Assembly: GCF_025971925.1 (NCBI RefSeq) | Contig: NZ_JAPDHV010000009.1 | Span: 1-64,000 of the forward strand | DNA: 64,000 bases | Direction: 5' to 3' | DNA from: Chryseobacterium oryctis | Lineage (GTDB): Bacteria; Bacteroidota; Bacteroidia; Flavobacteriales; Weeksellaceae | In this document: positions 1-7,457 of the stretch, one piece after another | Position numbering within the stretch: position 1 is the first letter of the stretch | Layout of the letters: the number at the start of each line of letters is the position of its first letter | Made by a program: the position numbers and the translations under genes | Notes under the pieces: generated by a model | Told to the model about the DNA's origin: nothing | Database searches by the model: none | What the model saw: only the letters and a program-made list of their open reading frames with translations

Positions 1-119
1 CCCCCTCTTACGATAGAAGATGGTCTTCCTGTTGGGTCGGTCTCCTGTAGCATTCCGAAATCTACAGCAATGATGTTGCGCTCTTTCCCCGCAACTTTGA
101 ATTTTGCTTTAAAGGACAT
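1..119 (-). CDS. tssD: TssD (Hcp-like) type VI secretion tube protein, N-terminal part
   Basis: The first 39 codons are readable; the gene runs off the left edge. The protein starts MSFKAKFKVAGKE and contains the block QETDPTGRPSSIVRG. This matches the N-terminus of the Bacteroidota TssD/Hcp family, which forms the stacked inner tube of subtype iii type VI secretion systems. The family usually has about 130 residues, so roughly 30% is visible. The ATG at 117-119 is the only reasonable start. No other T6SS gene is in the window, so it may be an orphan Hcp or the edge of a cluster. The family call rests on remembered sequence pattern, not a search. Confidence 0.75.
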   Translation of the reverse strand, partial: MSFKAKFKVAGKERNIIAVDFGMLQETDPTGRPSSIVRG

Positions 120-639
120 AAAAATATATTTTAAGGTTTAATATTCAATAATTCCAATATGGAAAATATATCCTTTTGTCTGTTATAATTTGTTATAAAT
201 ATATTTTGTTTTAAAAATAACCAACTAGGGAATATATTCTAATCTTTAAAATAGTTCTTACAAATCACTATTGTGTAGAAATATTTATGGGATAAATGTA
301 AAAATATTTTTTTACCCCACAAACGTTTGTAGCCCTAACTCATCAAACCAACACTCAGAAAATCAATTTATTATAAAAAACATTTTTAAAACATAAAACC
401 AAATGAAAAACAAAATTTCAACATAAATAAAAAATAATAATTATTATTAACATTAATAAAACACTATGATTTAATTATTCGCAAAATGAAAATTTCGCAA
501 TTTATTTGCGTTTGTAGATAAAAATCTACAAAACATCTATAAAAACTGATGATTTTATGTTGAATTTGTTCCTGATTTGAGCTGAGTTGTTTATTTTTTC
601 GAAAAAAGCTCCGATTGAAACCCCAATCGGAGTCCGTTT
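120..639. other. AT-rich intergenic region with tandem hairpins
   Basis: No convincing coding frame is present. Two adjacent small hairpins occur at 496-510 (CGCAA/TTGCG) and 511-532 (TTTGTAGAT/ATCTACAAA, loop of 4). They have no downstream T-run on either strand, so they are not obvious terminators. The left part presumably carries the tssD promoter. Confidence 0.5.
601..632 (-). terminator. Rho-independent terminator of the 106-codon frame
   Basis: The stem CTCCGATTG/CAATCGGAG (609-617 with 624-632) has a 6-nt loop. On the minus strand it is followed by a run of T residues (601-607). It lies directly after the stop codon of the leftward frame ending at 640. Confidence 0.8.
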
Positions 640-1037
640 TTAATCTTTCTTACAGAATTCAGTAAGATAATGCTTAACCGTGTTCCAAGAGCTCCCTTTG
701 TCACGATTGTGGTTTTTCATCATTTCGTACAATGCTTTTTCAAACCTTGTTCTGTCATAAAGTTCCTTACTCGATTGTTGTTCCAGCTCCTTTGCTTCCT
801 GCTCGAAATGTTCTACTTTCCAAATGATTGCCGTTTCCAAATGTGCAATCCTGTCGATGAGTTCCTGATGTTCAAGATTCGGGAAAACCGGAGTTCCGAC
901 TTTCCTGGAAACGATACCAAGGATTTTACTTTCTTTAGGGGCAAACGGATTGTTAATCAATTGGGATGCTTCCTGATCATTGTCTGCATTGACCGTTCGA
1001 ATTCGTACTTTACGAAATGAAATTTTGTGTTACTCAT
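640..1037 (-). pseudogene. Frameshifted hypothetical protein of mobile-element type
   Basis: I do not recognise the family. The main frame (640-960) encodes about 106 mostly charged, helical residues beginning around INNPFAPKESKILG and ending in FCKKD. Its only in-frame start is a TTG at 958-960, yet the frame stays open upstream to about 1028 with plausible sequence (TVNADNDQEASQL). A good ATG at 1035-1037 opens a different frame (MSNTKFHFVKYEFER) that hits TGA at 957-959. The simplest reading is one gene of about 130 residues broken by a frameshift near 995-1000. It abuts, head to head, another broken gene within 20 bases, which suggests rearranged accessory DNA. Confidence 0.5.
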
Positions 1038-1054
1038 AACTTTTCTTTTTTTAG

Positions 1055-1507
1055 GTTAGAGCAGTACTATATCTACAAATCGAAAAAAAGCAAGGGAATT
1101 TTTGCACTTCGTCTTTTATTGAAGAACTATTTTCAAAGAATGGTTTTTATGGGTATATTTGTTTACAACCATCACATTATGAACGAAAAAAAGCATTAGA
1201 AAAACTACAGCTGATCGCCAATCAATCTGAAGATAGTCTTAAAAGATTTTTAACGAAAGAAATTCTGACGTATGACAATCCATTGGATTTCTTTTCAAAG
1301 GTGAAAAATTTCGGAATCGAAACGCTGTATCGTTATGAGGATTTGGAGGAGGAAGAAATTCAGTAAATCCTGAGAGATTATTCTAAAGAAATCGATCAGA
1401 TGCAGTTGGATAATTCAGATAAACCGCTTTCAGATACAGAGAGGAGTTGGCGTATTTTGGAAAAAACAGCTAAAGACATTAGTGAAGATTTGGACTTGGA
1501 ACGGTAA
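1055..1507 (+). pseudogene. Degenerate hypothetical gene with an in-frame TAA and no start
   Basis: One frame runs 150 codons with a single TAA at 1364-1366 and ends at TAA 1505-1507. It lacks any start codon near its 5' end because TAG at 1052-1054 closes it. The product would be hydrophilic and helical, with an aromatic-rich N-terminal part (VLYLQIEKKQGNF, NGFYGYICLQPSHY) and an acidic C-terminal half (RYEDLEEEEIQ, then ILRDYSKEIDQM after the stop). The TAA sits where Gln would continue the helix, consistent with a CAA to TAA mutation. I do not recognise the family. It is a truncated, decaying accessory gene. Confidence 0.5.
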
Positions 1508-1584
1508 ATCTTGCTGTAATTTCAATAATTTATATACGAAATTTTAGAAGATTTTCCGTCTATTTTTTCCTACCTCGAATTGTT
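1508..1584. other. Short AT-rich junction sequence
   Basis: This stretch between the decayed plus-strand gene and the first minus-strand gene of the recoded block shows no coding frame. The left boundary of the recoded DNA must lie in or near it. Confidence 0.4.
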
Positions 1585-1728
1585 TTATATCTCCCGTTTT
1601 AACCCATATATTTTGCTGACCTTGTGTATCGCATTGATATATTTGCTTTGCATAATAAGTATATCAATGAAGGTTTCAACTTCCTTTTGTGATAAGAATT
1701 GGTGTGTTAGTGTACCCCCTTGTGCCAT
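1585..1728 (-). CDS. 47-aa hypothetical protein downstream of the recoded recombinase
   Basis: ATG at 1726-1728 to TAA at 1585-1587 gives 47 residues, beginning MAQGGTLTHQFLSQKEVETF and ending KIYGLKREI. It contains no TGA codon, so it reads the same under either genetic code. It is co-oriented with the recombinase and starts 13 bases after that gene's stop, so it is probably the last gene of the same transcript. The sequence looks helical and mildly basic. A small recombination accessory protein is possible, but I do not recognise the family. Confidence 0.4.
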   Translation of the reverse strand: MAQGGTLTHQFLSQKEVETFIDILIMQSKYINAIHKVSKIYGLKREI

Positions 1729-1741
1729 CAATAGGAACTTA

Positions 1742-3313
1742 TTACCTCACTTCGGTGAGAAAACATAATGCAGACCTGTGGTTTCGTTGGTTCGAAGTCA
1801 TTGTTTTTTTATAATAAAAAATTCCGCCAAACCGAACCATAAACAATAACTGCCTTATCTCGTAATTGCTTTTTTTCCGCATTCCCACAGGATCTGTAAA
1901 TAGATATTCCGTTTGCGACAAGATGCACTCTAAGTTTTCCTTGTCATTTCTTTCACGGTTCATCTTTTTCTCTACATCCTCTTTCAAGGTTTCAAGAGTA
2001 GCCCATTCTATTTCGAGTTTCTTAATGAGATTCTCATTGGATACGGATAGAATCTTATGTTCAATTTTATCCATTTTGGCTTTGATAGATAAGAGCTGTC
2101 ACTGCATCTGCGGAATGTTGTTAGCTTCTCTTTTTTCCTTTTCAGCCCGTTCTTTCAGGATATATGATTTGAATGTATCAAATACTTCCTTCGGCAGTTT
2201 CATTTTTTCAATATACTGCTCGAATTCACTTTCCATTACTTCTTTGCGGATGTTGATCCTACCCTCACAATATCCATTTCCACAGGTATAGTAGTAATAC
2301 ACTCCACCGTTTCCTCTACTGGCATAACATCCGACTTTCCTTTTGCAACCTTCACAGGTAATCATACCTTTGAGCGGATGAAGTTCTAAGTTTTTATCTA
2401 AATTGGGAGAATTGGCTCTTGTTTTTTTACGGGTTTCCTTTTCCATTATCTTTTCTACAGTATCCAATGAAATCAATGCCTGCTGATTTCATAGAATAGG
2501 TGTGTCAATACCTCGTTCAGGATAGTAAATAAATCCGGCATAAAAATATAGTTTATAGTCTATGAATGTCTTTTCTATATAAGAGATATACAAATTGTCT
2601 TTACTTTGGTTGGTTTGAAGTCATTTTTCCACCCGAAATTTATGCAGTTGTGATTTGCTGAATAACGGATTATAGGCATAGAGTTCCAGTCCTTCTTTTA
2701 TGATGGGTCATTTTACGGTATCTATGTCATCAACGTAGTCTCAATTTCCCGATCTGTTTCTAATATATCCTAATGGCGGATAGGTGAAAGGTCGCCTTCC
2801 TTTTTTTAGACTATTGAGTCTTCCGTTCATGGTTCTTCTTAAGATTTTTCTACGCTCCAGTCAGGCAATGGCATATTGAATCGTCTGAAGGAATTTTCAT
2901 TCATCGGTTTCTGTATCTCTTTTGTTGTTCACCGTAATAATTTTAACTCAAAGACACTCAATGTTTTGTTCTAAAGTAAAGGCTTCCGCAATATCGTCTG
3001 GTCTTGCAATACGGTCGGCATCGGTCACAACAAAGTAGTGAATTTTGGTAAACTTCTTATTTTCTTTTTCCAAATATCTGATGGCTTCGTTCATCGCTTT
3101 ACGGTCCATGAGTTTACCACTCACTCATTCTTCTCTGAAAACCTTTACGACCTCAATTTCAAGTCAGGGTTGTTTTTCGCACCGTTCCCTGCAAGCTGTT
3201 TCCTGCGATTCTAATCCGTTTCAGTGGGTAACCTGTCCTTCGCTGGATACTCTTACATAAATAACAGCATTAAGTCTGTTGGTTCAAAATCTTTCCTCAT
3301 CGGTCTTTGGCAT
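1742..3313 (-). CDS. Serine site-specific recombinase readable only with UGA=Gly
   Basis: ATG (3311-3313) to TAA (1742-1744) is a single 523-residue frame with 12 in-frame TGA codons and no TAA, TAG or frameshift. The resolvase domain starts LNAVIYVRVSSEGQ, making Ser23 the likely nucleophile. A recombinase domain follows (RRPFTYPPLGYI), then a zinc ribbon (ITCEGCKRKVGCYAS ... YYTCGNGYCEGR) and a coiled-coil tail. TGA falls where the family has glycine: FREE-*-VSGK, CEKQP-*-LEIEV, the position of TPEG in TETDE-*-KFL, and VEK-*-LQTNQ. TGG (IEWATLE) still encodes Trp. About a third of apparent glycines use TGA. Under the standard code translation stops after 9 residues, leaving only C-terminal fragments (2,099-2,476 and 1,742-2,074). 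The enzyme would integrate or invert DNA. TGA positions are 2099, 2489, 2621, 2708, 2741, 2861, 2897, 2948, 3125, 3164, 3221 and 3284. Confidence 0.8.
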
Positions 3314-3378
3314 TACAAAATAGCCTGAGCAATTGTTTTTTTTTTATTTTTTTTGTTTTGGTCATCTTCTGAAAGCAT
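3313..3378 (-). CDS. Possible 21-aa leader peptide overlapping the recombinase start
   Basis: ATG at 3376-3378 opens a 21-codon lysine-rich frame (MLSEDDQNKKNKKKTIAQAI). Its TAA shares one base with the recombinase ATG (TAATG), an arrangement suited to translational coupling. It is too short to judge by composition and could be chance. Confidence 0.25.
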   Translation of the reverse strand: MLSEDDQNKKNKKKTIAQAIL

Positions 3379-3449
3379 AATAAAATAAAGTGGTTCGGAA
3401 GAATTGCACCTATTTTTTATTGCAAAATCAACAGTAAAAAGAGAGAAAT

Positions 3450-3602
3450 TTATTCGCTCCCTTTTTCAAAGTCTCTGATGATTATTTTAGCCATAAGTTT
3501 AAAGGAATTAATCATCAGTTTTACTGTTTCCTCAGGAATAATCTCATCAAATTCCTTTCACAGAATCTTCCTGACTTTTTTCACCTCTTCTTCCATATTC
3601 AT
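3450..3602 (-). CDS. 50-aa hypothetical protein with one in-frame UGA
   Basis: ATG at 3600-3602 to TAA at 3450-3452 encodes 50 residues if the TGA at 3558-3560 is read as an amino acid. The N-terminus is MNMEEEVKKVRKIL, followed by the TGA position, then KEFDEIIPEETVKLMINSF and a basic, hydrophobic tail. The frame is helical and amphipathic. It precedes the recombinase in the same orientation and shares its UGA usage, so it probably belongs to the same recoded transcript. Family unknown. Under the standard code it would end after 14 residues. Confidence 0.5.
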
Positions 3603-3741
3603 TTTACTTTTGTTTTAGATGATAAATTGGTTGTCACTTGATAGTTTTCGTTTGATAGTTTTTTGCATTTAATTTTTAATCTTGTTTTTTCTCTTTTTTC
3701 TTATTTCTCTTGTCATATTTCTTGATTCTAACTACTTGGTG
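3603..3741. other. Gap between methyltransferase remnant and recoded small gene
   Basis: Only frames of 15-17 codons are visible on the minus strand (for example MTREIRKKRKNKIKN). None is supported. The stretch is A-rich on the minus strand and is probably leader DNA for the downstream genes. Confidence 0.35.
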
Positions 3742-4116
3742 CTAACCAGAGAACCATTGACGTTTAATTTCTTCGGCTATTCCTACCGTCATAAGTGGTG
3801 GCACATTCATTCAACAGACATAACGAACATCCACTCCGCAAAAATCAAAATCTGTAGGAAAACTGCTCATACGAATATATTCCAGATTATTAAGGTTGCG
3901 GACTTCATCATAATAGGCTGTTGTTCCTCACGATGTGAGTGTGGGTGCAACAATATCATCGTACAAAATATACGTGCTGAAAAACGCATTATACGTTAAG
4001 AGTTTCCTGTATTTGGCATCGGCAAATTTCATATTCTGGTCGCCTTTTTCTACATAAGGCCGTCTTTTGACAATAGAGCTTCGAAGAGGTTTATGGGTGT
4101 TGGAATTTCTATCCAC
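3742..4116 (-). CDS. C-terminal part of a cytosine-5 DNA methyltransferase, UGA=Gly
   Basis: The frame ends at TAG 3742-3744 and carries two TGA codons (3811-3813, 3928-3930). The visible part has the C-terminal m5C methyltransferase layout: VAPTLTS (motif IX region), then VRNLNNLEYIRMSSFPTDFD, like the R-LT-E-R-Q-FP block, then a motif X equivalent in which TGA precedes MNVPPLM. In homologues that residue is the invariant glycine of GN(A/S)VPP or GMSVPP. The end, EEIKRQWFSG, contains TGG as Trp. Motifs I-VIII, including the catalytic PC, are absent, so the gene is truncated on its 5' side. The GTG at 4114-4116 is only the limit of the open frame. The 5' part overlaps the oppositely oriented TraG fragment, so the true junction lies between about 4,000 and 4,116. 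Confidence 0.7.
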
Positions 4117-4641
4117 AATTTCTCAATCTACAAATTTGCCTTTTCCTATCTACCACCAGAACAAGAACGTGATATTTTCTGTATTCTCGATGAATTCGAC
4201 ACTATGGGAGCTATTGGTGATTATTCTACCTTTATTTCCAATGCTCGTAAGTTTAAAATTCCACAACAAATTATTCTGCAATCCGAAGCATTGTTAAGTA
4301 AGTATGGTGAGAATTCTAAAAATATTCTTAACAACTGTAACGTAAAATGCTACTACGGAGGACTTGGAGATGAGGCTGCAAATCTTGAAAAAATACTCGG
4401 AAATTACGAATATGTAGAAAGCGGATATACGAAGCAAAGACCATTAATGACCAGTTCCGAAATCCGAGAGATGTCTAATGAATTATTGACTCTGCCTTCA
4501 GGACAGAAGCCCCTAAAAGTTCATGTTACAACAGTTTACAAACAACCTGAACTCGTCAGAAAATTAAATCTACGTTCACAAAATCCTCAGTATGTAGAAA
4601 ACTTTACCGTCAGCTATATCGATTTGACACCTTACCGATAA
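4093..4641 (+). pseudogene. TraG/VirD4-type coupling protein, C-terminal fragment
   Basis: The 182 residues match the C-terminal ATPase part of TraG/TraD/VirD4 coupling proteins. The Walker B-like ILDEFDTMGAIGDYST is followed by the NARKFKIPQQIILQSEALL helix, then NNCNVKCYYGGLG and a tail (KVHVTTVYKQPELV). Coupling proteins of this type have 500-700 residues. The Walker A domain and membrane anchors are missing, so this is a remnant. In a complete element it would bring the relaxase-DNA complex to the conjugation channel. All glycines use GGN codons, unlike the neighbouring recoded block. The ATG at 4093 is just the first Met; the frame is open to about 4,000, antisense to the methyltransferase remnant. 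Ends TAA. Confidence 0.7.
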
Positions 4642-4653
4642 TACGACTACAAA

Positions 4654-5067
4654 ATGCAAAGCGAACAACATGAAGTAAAAATAATCCTGCTGGATTATCT
4701 GACATCGGATACAAATCAGGATTTTAAGAGAAGATTACGGCTTGAATATTCTGAAAAGCAGTGCGAAATATTAATGGAAAAATTGGACTCATTCTCCTCG
4801 CACTGCAATAAGAGTTCATTACTGCTTTCCTTCCCTTACATCTGGGATAAAATAAAAACAGAAGCTATATCCATGACAAAGGATGAGGTAGCACATCTTC
4901 TGTGGAGTAAAGGGTACCAAAAATTAGGCGTTTCAAAAAAACAGTTAGGAGAAATCTGCTTCAGCTGGTTTGTATTTGAAAAAAAATTTTTGGAATTCAA
5001 AAAAGAAAAATTGTTGGAAACATCAAAAGATAAGCACCAAAATATTGATGCAGAACACGAACGATAA
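4654..5067 (+). CDS. Hypothetical protein of the mobilisation module
   Basis: 137 residues starting MQSEQHEVKIILLDYLTSDT, soluble and helix-rich, with a basic C-terminal tail (KKEKLLETSKDKHQ). It begins 12 bases after the coupling-protein fragment and is co-directional with the following genes, so it is probably co-transcribed with the mobilisation genes. I do not recognise a family. No signal peptide or membrane segment is visible. Confidence 0.6.
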   Translation: MQSEQHEVKIILLDYLTSDTNQDFKRRLRLEYSEKQCEILMEKLDSFSSHCNKSSLLLSFPYIWDKIKTEAISMTKDEVAHLLWSKGYQKLGVSKKQLGEICFSWFVFEKKFLEFKKEKLLETSKDKHQNIDAEHER

Positions 5068-5093
5068 TTTTTAATAACCTAAATACAATCACA

Positions 5094-5420
5094 ATGAAAC
5101 TAATTACAAAAGAACTGGAAAAACGATTTGCTGAGGTTGGTGATCAGTCACAAAGCTCAAATCCTTTAATTATTGCTAAGTTTTTTGCTCCTTCACATTC
5201 TGCGACTTGGTATGCCACAGAACTAGATGTTGAGAATCAAATCTGCTTTGGATATGTTACAGGATTAGCATTTGATGAATGGGGATCATTTTCCATTCAG
5301 GAACTTGAAAGTCTACAACTTCCTTTTGGACTACACGTTGAACGCGACCGATTTTTCAAAGAAATCCGCTTCAAAGAACTCATCAAAGAACACGAACAGA
5401 GTAATAATCTGGAACATTAA
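5094..5420 (+). CDS. DUF2958 domain-containing protein
   Basis: 108 residues with the DUF2958 layout: a short N-terminal helix (LITKELEKRF), then IIAKFFAPSHSATWYATELD, a FGYVTGL block, the DEWGSFSIQELESLQLPFGL segment and ERDRFFKEIRFKEL. DUF2958 proteins are about 100-120 residues and are common on plasmids and integrative elements. Their biochemical role is unknown. It sits in a tight co-directional run with 16-26-base spacings to its neighbours, which fits an accessory operon of a mobile element. Confidence 0.75.
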   Translation: MKLITKELEKRFAEVGDQSQSSNPLIIAKFFAPSHSATWYATELDVENQICFGYVTGLAFDEWGSFSIQELESLQLPFGLHVERDRFFKEIRFKELIKEHEQSNNLEH

Positions 5421-5436
5421 TCTAAACTAAAACAAT

Positions 5437-6081
5437 ATGGGAACACGAAATCTTACAATGGTTATTCAAAACAATGAAACCAAAATTTCACAGTATGGAC
5501 AATGGGATGGCTTTCCCGAAGGTCAGGGTCTTACTATTCTCTATTTTTTGCAGGAGAAAGAAAATATAGAAAAACTCAAAGAAATAATTCCGAAAATACG
5601 CTTCGAGAATGAGCAAGACATTAAAGAAAAATCTGAATTCTCAAAATCTATCGGTGCCAAAGAAGGCTGGGTAAATATGGATCAGACTGAGCTGTATGAC
5701 AAGAAATATCCTCTGGATTCACGAAATATTGGTGGAGCGATTCTGGAAAAACTGCTGGAGTATCAAAAAGAGGATGAAATCGTACTCGTAGATGCTGAAG
5801 GTTTTGCAGCGGACAGCTTATTCTGTGAATGGGCCTACATTGTAGACTTGGACAATAACACACTGGAAGTCTACAGAGGGTTTAATGAATCCCGGCTCAC
5901 CTCCAAAGACCGGTTTTACAATCTGCACAAAGTACATCAAAGGCTCTATCCCATTAAAATTCTAAAAACGTTTTCTCTCGAAAAACTTCCTGATGCTGAA
6001 AAGTTCGTTTCCGAATGCTATAAGGAATTGGAAAAAAATAAAAGAGTTTCCAAAAATAAAGATATTGAACAGGAATTGTAA
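5437..6081 (+). CDS. Conserved mobile-element protein with GTRNLT N-terminus
   Basis: 214 residues starting MGTRNLTMVIQNNETKISQY, followed by QWDGFPEGQG. This N-terminal signature recurs in proteins of unknown function on phages, plasmids and integrative elements. The middle (EDEIVLVDAEGFAADSLFCE) and the following WAYIVDLDNNTLEVYRG look like a mixed alpha/beta domain. No signal peptide or TM segment is seen. The next reading frame starts 7 bases after its stop, indicating co-transcription. Function is unknown; the family match is from memory. Confidence 0.6.
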   Translation: MGTRNLTMVIQNNETKISQYGQWDGFPEGQGLTILYFLQEKENIEKLKEIIPKIRFENEQDIKEKSEFSKSIGAKEGWVNMDQTELYDKKYPLDSRNIGGAILEKLLEYQKEDEIVLVDAEGFAADSLFCEWAYIVDLDNNTLEVYRGFNESRLTSKDRFYNLHKVHQRLYPIKILKTFSLEKLPDAEKFVSECYKELEKNKRVSKNKDIEQEL

Positions 6082-6088
6082 AAATATT

Positions 6089-6547
6089 ATGCAGCCCGAG
6101 CCGTGGACATATACAACTTTGCACGATTACCTGGATGATCTTTTCAGAAACAAAAAACCTGATACAGAAGAGATTATTCAGGCAAAGAAATCGTACTGGC
6201 GGAGTTATAACAAACGGCTCAAACAATTGCAAAGAAAAAAGCATAAAGAAGTCACGATTGCTCTTAACAAAGACAAAATGCAGTTGCTAAGTAGAAAATT
6301 AGAATATCAACAATCGGTAAGCGATTATATCAAAAAATTGGTAGTGGTTCATCTTGATAATAATCTGGCTACGCTTAATCCGCAGAATAATCAGAAAAAA
6401 GACCTTACCCAAATAGAACAGCAGCTTTTTACTCTCATTGATTACCTCGAAAGTCTAATCTACCAAAGACGTTTTGTCGACAAAGGTCAAATTATAAAAC
6501 TCGAATTATATATTCAGCAACTACAACATCTACTGGAAAAAATGTAG
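6089..6547 (+). CDS. MobC-like mobilisation (relaxosome) accessory protein
   Basis: 152 residues from the ATG at 6089; a longer frame upstream would overlap the preceding gene. A basic central part (KKSYWRSYNKRLKQLQRKKH) is followed by VTIALNKDKMQLLSRKL, resembling a ribbon-helix-helix strand and helix. The C-terminus is a coiled-coil-like helical region (LIDYLESLIYQ, YIQQLQHLLEKM). It lies directly upstream of a relaxase gene, the usual place for MobC-type nicking accessory proteins. Order and features support a relaxosome role, but the call is by context rather than a firm family match. Stop is TAG. Confidence 0.5.
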   Translation: MQPEPWTYTTLHDYLDDLFRNKKPDTEEIIQAKKSYWRSYNKRLKQLQRKKHKEVTIALNKDKMQLLSRKLEYQQSVSDYIKKLVVVHLDNNLATLNPQNNQKKDLTQIEQQLFTLIDYLESLIYQRRFVDKGQIIKLELYIQQLQHLLEKM

Positions 6548-6605
6548 CAATATATCTGTAGTTTAAAACCTAATTTCTAAAATCTAGCCTCTAATATCTA
6601 AGAAA

Positions 6606-7457
6606 ATGATTATCAAAAGTAAATCCTATAAAACCACCCGAAGTTTTACAACGGTTCTTAATTATATCTTTCGGGAAACTGAGAGAAACAACGGATTTGA
6701 ACTCTCCAAATTCATCAAAGGTAAAAACCTTTCTGTAGAAGAATTAAGCAGTCAATTCCTGTCCAATGAAGCATTTAGAATCGTCAAACGCAAAAATTCC
6801 GTAGTGCTGTATATGGATATACTCTCATTTCACCCAAGAGATGCAGAGCGACTCACCAACGACAAACTGCATCAGATTACACTCAAATATCTTTCACTTC
6901 GTGCTCCAAAATCCATTGCTGTAGCTACGATTCACAGAAATGAGAAAGACCATACGCATATACACATTATTTTTAGTGGTATTGAGTATAAGACTGGAAA
7001 TTCCATCCGAATGTCCAAAGAAGATTTTCAAAATAAAGTGAAGTTGGAGATGGAAAAATATCAGCAGAAAACATTTCCCGAATTGATGTTATCTAAGATT
7101 AAGCACGAAAAATCATTTATTCCCAAGAAGGAACAGAAAAAGGATTCCGAAATAATAATGGAGGTCCAAGGAGAAATTCCGGAAAAACAGAAAATCCTAA
7201 AAGTGATTGAAGAAGTTTTTACAACTGCAACCTCAGAAAAAGATTTTTATCAAAAATTAGAATCAAAAAATATAAAACTCTATTCCCGAAACGGGAAAAT
7301 TGTAGGTATCGAAGGCAACCGAAAATTTAGGTTTTCACGCCTCGGATACACTACCGAATTGTTACAGTCATTGGAGCAAAATCCAACCCAAAACCAGCGT
7401 CTGGAATGGCTTCAAAATATCAGAGAAAAAAGCCAGGAAAAAGAACGAAAAGGGTAA
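6606..7457 (+). CDS. MobA-like relaxase/mobilisation nuclease
   Basis: 283 residues. The relaxase domain shows the metal-binding histidine cluster DHTHIHIIFSG (His116, His118, His120) and an N-terminal region with candidate nicking tyrosines (Tyr8, Tyr20 in VLNYIF), as expected for Bacteroidota mobilisation nucleases. It would nick oriT and attach covalently to the transferred strand. The C-terminal part (after residue 180) is lysine- and glutamate-rich with a small folded unit (SRNGKIVGIEGNRKFRF). The length is at the short end of the family. A MobC-like gene precedes it and an inverted-repeat-rich oriT-like region follows. Glycines are GGN only. Confidence 0.85.
   Translation: MIIKSKSYKTTRSFTTVLNYIFRETERNNGFELSKFIKGKNLSVEELSSQFLSNEAFRIVKRKNSVVLYMDILSFHPRDAERLTNDKLHQITLKYLSLRAPKSIAVATIHRNEKDHTHIHIIFSGIEYKTGNSIRMSKEDFQNKVKLEMEKYQQKTFPELMLSKIKHEKSFIPKKEQKKDSEIIMEVQGEIPEKQKILKVIEEVFTTATSEKDFYQKLESKNIKLYSRNGKIVGIEGNRKFRFSRLGYTTELLQSLEQNPTQNQRLEWLQNIREKSQEKERKG

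Noticed and set aside
1742..3313. UGA=Trp (table 4) as the reading of the TGA-rich frame
   Set aside because: TGA falls at glycine positions (before VSGK and, in the neighbouring methyltransferase, before MNVPP), and TGG is separately used for Trp in both genes.
1742..3313. Ordinary pseudogene of a standard-code recombinase
   Set aside because: Twelve TGAs without a single TAA, TAG or frameshift in 523 codons is not the pattern of random decay; two neighbouring genes repeat the pattern.
3682..3999. Plus-strand open frame opposite the methyltransferase
   Set aside because: Antisense shadow; the composition (long hydrophobic and Cys-rich runs) is unlike a real protein, and the minus frame has clear motifs.
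5648..6244. Minus-strand open frames over the GTRNLT gene
   Set aside because: Shadows of the plus-strand coding sequence with no family features.
4093..7457. Extension of the recoded code to the TraG fragment and relaxase genes
   Set aside because: These frames have many glycines, all GGN, with no internal TGA, and end in TAA or TAG. They read normally with the standard code.
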